A DNA stretch of 8,053 nt from JAYWDA01 sp043779185 (GTDB taxonomy: Bacteria > Bdellovibrionota > Bdellovibrionia > Bdellovibrionales > Bdellovibrionaceae), in contig JAYWEQ010000017.1 of NCBI GenBank assembly GCA_043779185.1, positions 1-8,053 of the forward strand. Direction: 5' to 3'. The translations under genes and the position numbers were made by a program. Shown piece after piece: positions 4,912 to 8,053 of the stretch. Below the pieces are notes generated by a model. That model had not been told where the DNA came from. It saw only the letters and a list, made by a program, of their open reading frames with translations, and ran no database searches. Within the stretch, counting starts at the first letter, position 1. Each line of letters opens with the position of its first letter.

Positions 4912-5963
4912 ACAGCGGCGACTGTTAAGCCCGGGCCGAAGGCAAAAGAAATCACATCTGTCCCAGATTTAACCTCGGGATCACGAAGAACTAAGTCCCA
5001 AATATGCGGCAGCGTTGCCGAAGACATATTGCCATGTTCGAATAAAATTTCGCGGCTTTTTTTCACTTGAGGCTCTTTAAGATTTAAGGCTTCTTTTGCA
5101 AAATCAATAATTTTTGGACCGCCCGGATGAATTGCAAAAACCGTATTTTCAGGCAAGTTTTCAATCTTTAAATCTTTTTTCCAATCTTCTAAAAACTGAT
5201 TCAGATTATTTCCAATATACTTTGGAACATCTTTTGACAGACTCATCTTCATGCCAAAATCAGCGCAGACCCATTTCATCGCATCTTCTGTTTGCGGAAG
5301 GATTCGTTCGCGAGCTTCCAAGATTTTAAACCCTGTCGCCGGAGCTTCAGAGCTTAGTCGGTAAACGGCAACACCATCAGCAAATAAACTTTGGATGACC
5401 ATTTGCTCAAGGCTTTCTTCGAAAAGATTGATATGCAAAGTGCAAAGTTCAGTGTGAAAAATATCGATGGAACCTTTCAGTCCCTGCGCCATCCGGATCG
5501 CTGGGACCGCTGCGTAGCAGCCCATATGATAGGCGTGCAGCACCTGGGTTTTGCCCTGCCATTTATGGGAGGAGATTTTTTGCGCAGGACTTGGAGAGGT
5601 ATATCCGGTACAAGTCACATGAATGAGATGATCTGGTGCCGTGCGATTTTCATAAGTTTGATTAAAAACTTTTTCTGTCGTTTCAGCAAAAAATTCATTT
5701 CGTAATTCATGACCTTTGTTTTTATCAAGTTCAAGAATTCGCCCATCGAGTCCATCAGATTTGAATTCGGGTAAAAAGAAAGATCGTTTTTGAATTTGCT
5801 CAGGGCGCACGGCGACCCGCGAAAATATTTTCTTTAAATCATCAGGTGACTTGCCTTGTTTTTTTGCCCAAGCCTGGGACAGCCACTTCAAAGAGTCTTC
5901 TTGTAGAAGGCTGTAAGGCGCGTTGATCGTTTTCAAGTCATGCAAGTACATAAGTGACCCCAT
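4893..5963 (-). CDS. Type III polyketide synthase
   Basis: A 356-residue protein, the normal length for the chalcone-synthase superfamily. The catalytic triad is complete: C149 in HMGCYAAVPA (carries the acyl and polyketide chain), H279 in AIHPGGPK and N312 in HGNMSSAT (decarboxylation of malonyl-CoA). FGPGL at 342-346 is the C-terminal loop that shapes the active site. The enzyme extends an acyl-CoA starter with malonyl-CoA and cyclises the chain to a resorcinol, pyrone or similar ring. With a methyltransferase and a membrane protein downstream, a long-chain starter and a lipid product are likely (inference). Two starts are possible: ATG at 5963, with AGGA only 2 bases away, or ATG at 5951 (residue 5), with GGGG 6 bases upstream; the second may be the real one. 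First gene of the three-gene operon; no convincing promoter is seen in the 97 bases upstream. Confidence 0.92.
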   Translation of the reverse strand: MGSLMYLHDLKTINAPYSLLQEDSLKWLSQAWAKKQGKSPDDLKKIFSRVAVRPEQIQKRSFFLPEFKSDGLDGRILELDKNKGHELRNEFFAETTEKVFNQTYENRTAPDHLIHVTCTGYTSPSPAQKISSHKWQGKTQVLHAYHMGCYAAVPAIRMAQGLKGSIDIFHTELCTLHINLFEESLEQMVIQSLFADGVAVYRLSSEAPATGFKILEARERILPQTEDAMKWVCADFGMKMSLSKDVPKYIGNNLNQFLEDWKKDLKIENLPENTVFAIHPGGPKIIDFAKEALNLKEPQVKKSREILFEHGNMSSATLPHIWDLVLRDPEVKSGTDVISFAFGPGLTVAAVWMKKL

Positions 5964-6060
5964 CGTCCTAATGACTTAGCTGAAAACCGACTATTTTGTA
6001 AAGCACAAGGGTTCATATTGGGCCAGAAATGTTTCTTGTCAGTTCTCTGCCAATTCCCCG

Positions 6061-6591
6061 TCAGTGGCCCGAGCGGCGGCCGTGCCTGGGAGGATTTGAA
6101 CTATTTCCTCCTGAGCGTTGTCCGCAAAGGACGCCATCCACAACAACAAATCCAGAATCATGACCTCCGTTAGGGGCCGCGTGCACCCAATGAATAATCG
6201 CGCCATCCGGCGACGCTGGGTAGCTATTGGTAGGTTTATTTGAAGTGATATAATCCCCGCAGGCTTCGATCTCAGAACCTATCTGATAGTTGGGCAGGGG
6301 GCCAAAAGCTTCATTGTAAATCACTTCGATCGTGTCATTAGAATTTGGACCAATTTGAACACTGAGATGATGGTGACCGGAATGATCAGGCAAAGCCTGG
6401 ACCAGCAAGCCTTGAATATGGCCACGGCTGTGAAACTGATTGGCTGTCGTTGCTTTCCAACCTAAGACTTGGGAATTATCAATCTGTAAGACGCTTCCAT
6501 GAGACTGACAGTCAGGGATCAAATCCGCGGCCGAAGCCCACCCCGACATTGTAAAAATAATCCCCATCATCAGACTGCAATTTAAATTCAT
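6061..6591 (-). CDS. Exported DUF3465-like protein
   Basis: 176 residues from the ATG at 6591. The preceding ATG at 6594 is only 2 bases from the GGAGG at 6597-6601, while this one has a spacing of 5. A Sec signal peptide covers about residues 1-22 (MNLNCSLMMGIIFTMSGWASA). The mature part matches the pattern I recall for DUF3465: an OB-like beta-barrel with a short His-rich stretch DHSGHHHLSVQIG and, near the end, DGAIIHWVHAAPNGGHDSGF, corresponding to the family's G-x-I-H-W-T-H-x-D-P-x-x-x-H. C28, C111 and C156 (numbered from this ATG) allow a disulfide in the periplasm. The family function is not known; His clusters hint at metal or nucleic-acid contact. After the domain comes a 20-residue Gly/Ser/Arg/His tail, probably disordered. 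It lies 97 bases upstream of the polyketide synthase on the same strand, but no functional tie can be shown. Confidence 0.72.
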   Translation of the reverse strand: MNLNCSLMMGIIFTMSGWASAADLIPDCQSHGSVLQIDNSQVLGWKATTANQFHSRGHIQGLLVQALPDHSGHHHLSVQIGPNSNDTIEVIYNEAFGPLPNYQIGSEIEACGDYITSNKPTNSYPASPDGAIIHWVHAAPNGGHDSGFVVVDGVLCGQRSGGNSSNPPRHGRRSGH

Positions 6592-6596
6592 CATGA

Positions 6597-6601
6597 CCTC
6601 C
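6597..6601 (-). promoter_or_regulatory. Ribosome binding site of the DUF3465-like gene
   Basis: GGAGG on the - strand, 5 bases before the second of two adjacent ATG codons (6591). It is the strongest Shine-Dalgarno sequence in the window and favours that ATG. Confidence 0.7.
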
Positions 6602-6717
6602 AGGTTACTTCTCTGAAGTGAATCATTCTTATTTAGGAAATGTTACCTATTTAAACAGCCGAATTAAAATTGATCAGATCAGCTTGGCGTATATTTTTTT
6701 TGTGTTAGGATTATTTT

Positions 6718-7500
6718 ATGTTTTCCGCAAAAATAAATACCATCAGCAGTACTTTTTTAGGCCTCCTCGTCCTCACCTCATGTGTCAGCCCTTTGGGAAA
6801 TCTTCAGGCCGAAGTGAATGAATTTAAAAAAGAATTTCCAAACCAGATTCAAAACTACGAAGGCAAAAACCGCACTATGAATTACGCCTGGAGTGGCGAT
6901 CCTGCGAAGCGCGCTCTTGTGTTTGTCCATGGTTCACCAGGTTATGGCGGTTCAGGCCAAGGCAAAACCGAAGTGTCGCTAGCCGCTCAAGCTGACGACG
7001 TTCTTACGGTGCTTAAGATTAATAAAAGTCAAAGACCCGCCATTTTAGTTGGACATTCTTACGGTGGCCCTGTGATTGCGCGAGCGGCCATGGATCATCC
7101 AGACAAGGTGGCGGGCCTTGTTTTTGTCGCAAGTTCCATGGACCCTGATCTTGAATCGACCAAATGGTTTCAATATCCCGCCAGCTGGTGGCCCATTCGT
7201 GTTTTAATTCCAAACGAGCTCAGAGTTTGTAACGAAGAAATTTTGCCATTGAAATCCGAACTTCAAAAAATGGCGCCTTTGTGGAAAAATATTGCAGCTA
7301 AAGTTGTTTTGATTCAAGGTCAGAAAGACGATCTTGTACCGCCTGGAAATTTAGATTATTTGATAAAAAATTTGAATCAAAAGAATGTCGTCAAGATTTT
7401 TAAAATTCAAGAAATGAATCATTTCGTTCCTTGGAAGCACCCGGAACTTATTTTTCAAGGAATTCACGAAATCAATGCGGCTCTTTTGGCAGGAGATTAG
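6718..7500 (+). CDS. Alpha/beta-hydrolase lipoprotein with apparent internal deletion
   Basis: A 260-residue protein with a lipoprotein signal: lipobox LTSC with C22. AGGA stands 7 bases before the ATG. The alpha/beta-hydrolase landmarks are FVHGSPG (69-75, oxyanion hole), VGHSYGG with the nucleophile S114, GQKDDLVPP with D204 or D205 as the acid, and MNHFVPW with H235. Members of this fold normally have 25-40 residues (a helix and a strand) between the H-G of the oxyanion hole and the next motif, P-G-x-G-x-S. Here the two are fused as HGSPGYGGSG with only 2 residues between, so one helix and one central strand seem to be missing while the reading frame and the triad are intact. The rest (helical cap with WFQYPASWWPIRVLIPNE) looks normal. 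An esterase or lipase role is expected from the fold; activity is doubtful with this gap. It shares an operon with the phosphoesterase, which starts 2 bases after its stop. Confidence 0.85.
   Translation: MFSAKINTISSTFLGLLVLTSCVSPLGNLQAEVNEFKKEFPNQIQNYEGKNRTMNYAWSGDPAKRALVFVHGSPGYGGSGQGKTEVSLAAQADDVLTVLKINKSQRPAILVGHSYGGPVIARAAMDHPDKVAGLVFVASSMDPDLESTKWFQYPASWWPIRVLIPNELRVCNEEILPLKSELQKMAPLWKNIAAKVVLIQGQKDDLVPPGNLDYLIKNLNQKNVVKIFKIQEMNHFVPWKHPELIFQGIHEINAALLAGD
7491..7495 (+). promoter_or_regulatory. Ribosome binding site of the phosphoesterase gene
   Basis: AGGAG inside the last codons of the hydrolase gene, 7 bases before the ATG at 7503. It supports coupling of the two genes. Confidence 0.7.
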
Positions 7501-7502
7501 AA

Positions 7503-8053
7503 ATGTTAAGATCTAAAAAGATTTATTGGCTCATTGGCGCGACATTATTTTTTGTCGGCTGTGCAACAAGTGCCAACAAAAGGAACGTTGCAAAAGTTCC
7601 AACATTAGATTCGGTCGCTTGGATTCAACTTGGGCCCGAAGGCTTGATGTCCGTGCGAACTTTAGCTTCCGGACAAGGATCCTGTCCGGTCCTTAGCTCT
7701 GCGACGAAATCCTTTGCTATGAGCCCTCGGGCGCCCCTTTCTACAGATTTTCCTTCTCTGGTTTGCGAGGCCTATGTTCCGCAAACAGGCGACCCACTCA
7801 GGATTGAAGGTCAAGGGTTACCAATCTTTAAAAAATCGCCAACTAAAATTGTTGTGATTGGTGATACTGGCTGCCAAGTTGTTGAAAAAAAAGGCGAGGT
7901 TCACACTCAAAACTGCAATAGTAAAAAGCATTGGCCTTTTTCTCAGATTGCAAAAGCAGCCGCCCAATGGCACCCGGACTTAGTCCTTCATGTCGGAGAC
8001 TACCATTACCGCGAAACCGCTTGTCCTGAAGGTGACACAGATTGTGAAGGCAT
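7503..8053 (+). CDS. Purple-acid-phosphatase-like metallophosphoesterase lipoprotein, 5' part
   Basis: The first 183 codons of a gene that runs off the right edge. Residues 1-20 are a lipoprotein signal (LIGATLFFVGC, lipidation at C20). After a segment of about 90 residues without known motifs comes VVIGDTGC (117-124) and, some 40 residues on, VLHVGDYHYRE (161-171). G-D-x-G followed by G-D-x-x-Y are the first two metal-binding blocks of purple acid phosphatases, where other calcineurin-type phosphoesterases would have D-x-H. D121, D166 and Y169 are therefore likely metal ligands; the later G-N-H-[DE] and G-H-x-H blocks would lie beyond the window. Many cysteines in the mature part (C61, C88, C124, C138, C174, C181) suggest disulfides in an exported protein. 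A phosphomonoesterase or phosphodiesterase in the cell envelope is expected; the substrate is unknown. Confidence 0.82.
   Translation, partial: MLRSKKIYWLIGATLFFVGCATSANKRNVAKVPTLDSVAWIQLGPEGLMSVRTLASGQGSCPVLSSATKSFAMSPRAPLSTDFPSLVCEAYVPQTGDPLRIEGQGLPIFKKSPTKIVVIGDTGCQVVEKKGEVHTQNCNSKKHWPFSQIAKAAAQWHPDLVLHVGDYHYRETACPEGDTDCEG

Noticed and set aside
5391..5705. Open frame on the + strand within the polyketide synthase gene
   Set aside because: It lies wholly within a gene with an intact catalytic triad and has no domain of its own.
5964..6060. Promoter for the polyketide operon (CTGACA as -35)
   Set aside because: The -35 is good, but the hexamer 17 bases downstream (AATATG) matches the -10 poorly, so it is not called.
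6670..6695. Promoter for the hydrolase operon (TTGATC and TATATT)
   Set aside because: Both boxes are fair, but the spacer is only 14 bases.

Overview
The window reads as ordinary chromosome of a Gram-negative, predatory-bacterium-like genome (Bdellovibrionota is my best guess). The reasons are the number of short lipoproteins and Sec-exported proteins, the moderate base composition, a type III polyketide synthase of the compact bacterial kind, and small stand-alone genes packed with overlaps. The taxonomy is inference only. No rRNA, tRNA, CRISPR array or insertion sequence was recognised.

Left part (1-1441, + strand): the 3' end of a gene coding for a SWIM zinc finger joined to a J-domain; then a lipoprotein with a Pro/Ala/Lys-rich stalk and a C-terminal SH3-like domain, followed 2 bases later by a 102-residue protein resembling the N-terminal helix-turn-helix of phage terminase small subunits. 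Middle (1537-2734, - strand): a nucleotidyltransferase and an overlapping helix-turn-helix partner that look like an AbiE/MNT-type two-gene module. Its promoter contains two overlapping palindromes. A divergent promoter drives an exported JAMM/MPN-like protein (2887-3729), whose stop codon shares the palindrome TTAA with the stop codon of the convergent methyltransferase.

Right-centre (3726-5963, - strand): a three-gene overlapping operon, type III polyketide synthase, then a small His-rich membrane protein of unknown function, then a UbiG-like O-methyltransferase. This looks like a route to a methylated phenolic or pyrone lipid. Upstream on the same strand is an exported DUF3465-like protein (6061-6591). 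On the + strand from 6718 is a two-gene lipoprotein operon: an alpha/beta-hydrolase that appears to have lost about 30 residues after the oxyanion-hole motif, and the start of a purple-acid-phosphatase-like phosphoesterase cut by the window edge.

The best candidates for something little described are the membrane protein between polyketide synthase and methyltransferase, the internally deleted hydrolase, and the nucleotidyltransferase/HTH pair with its palindromic promoter.
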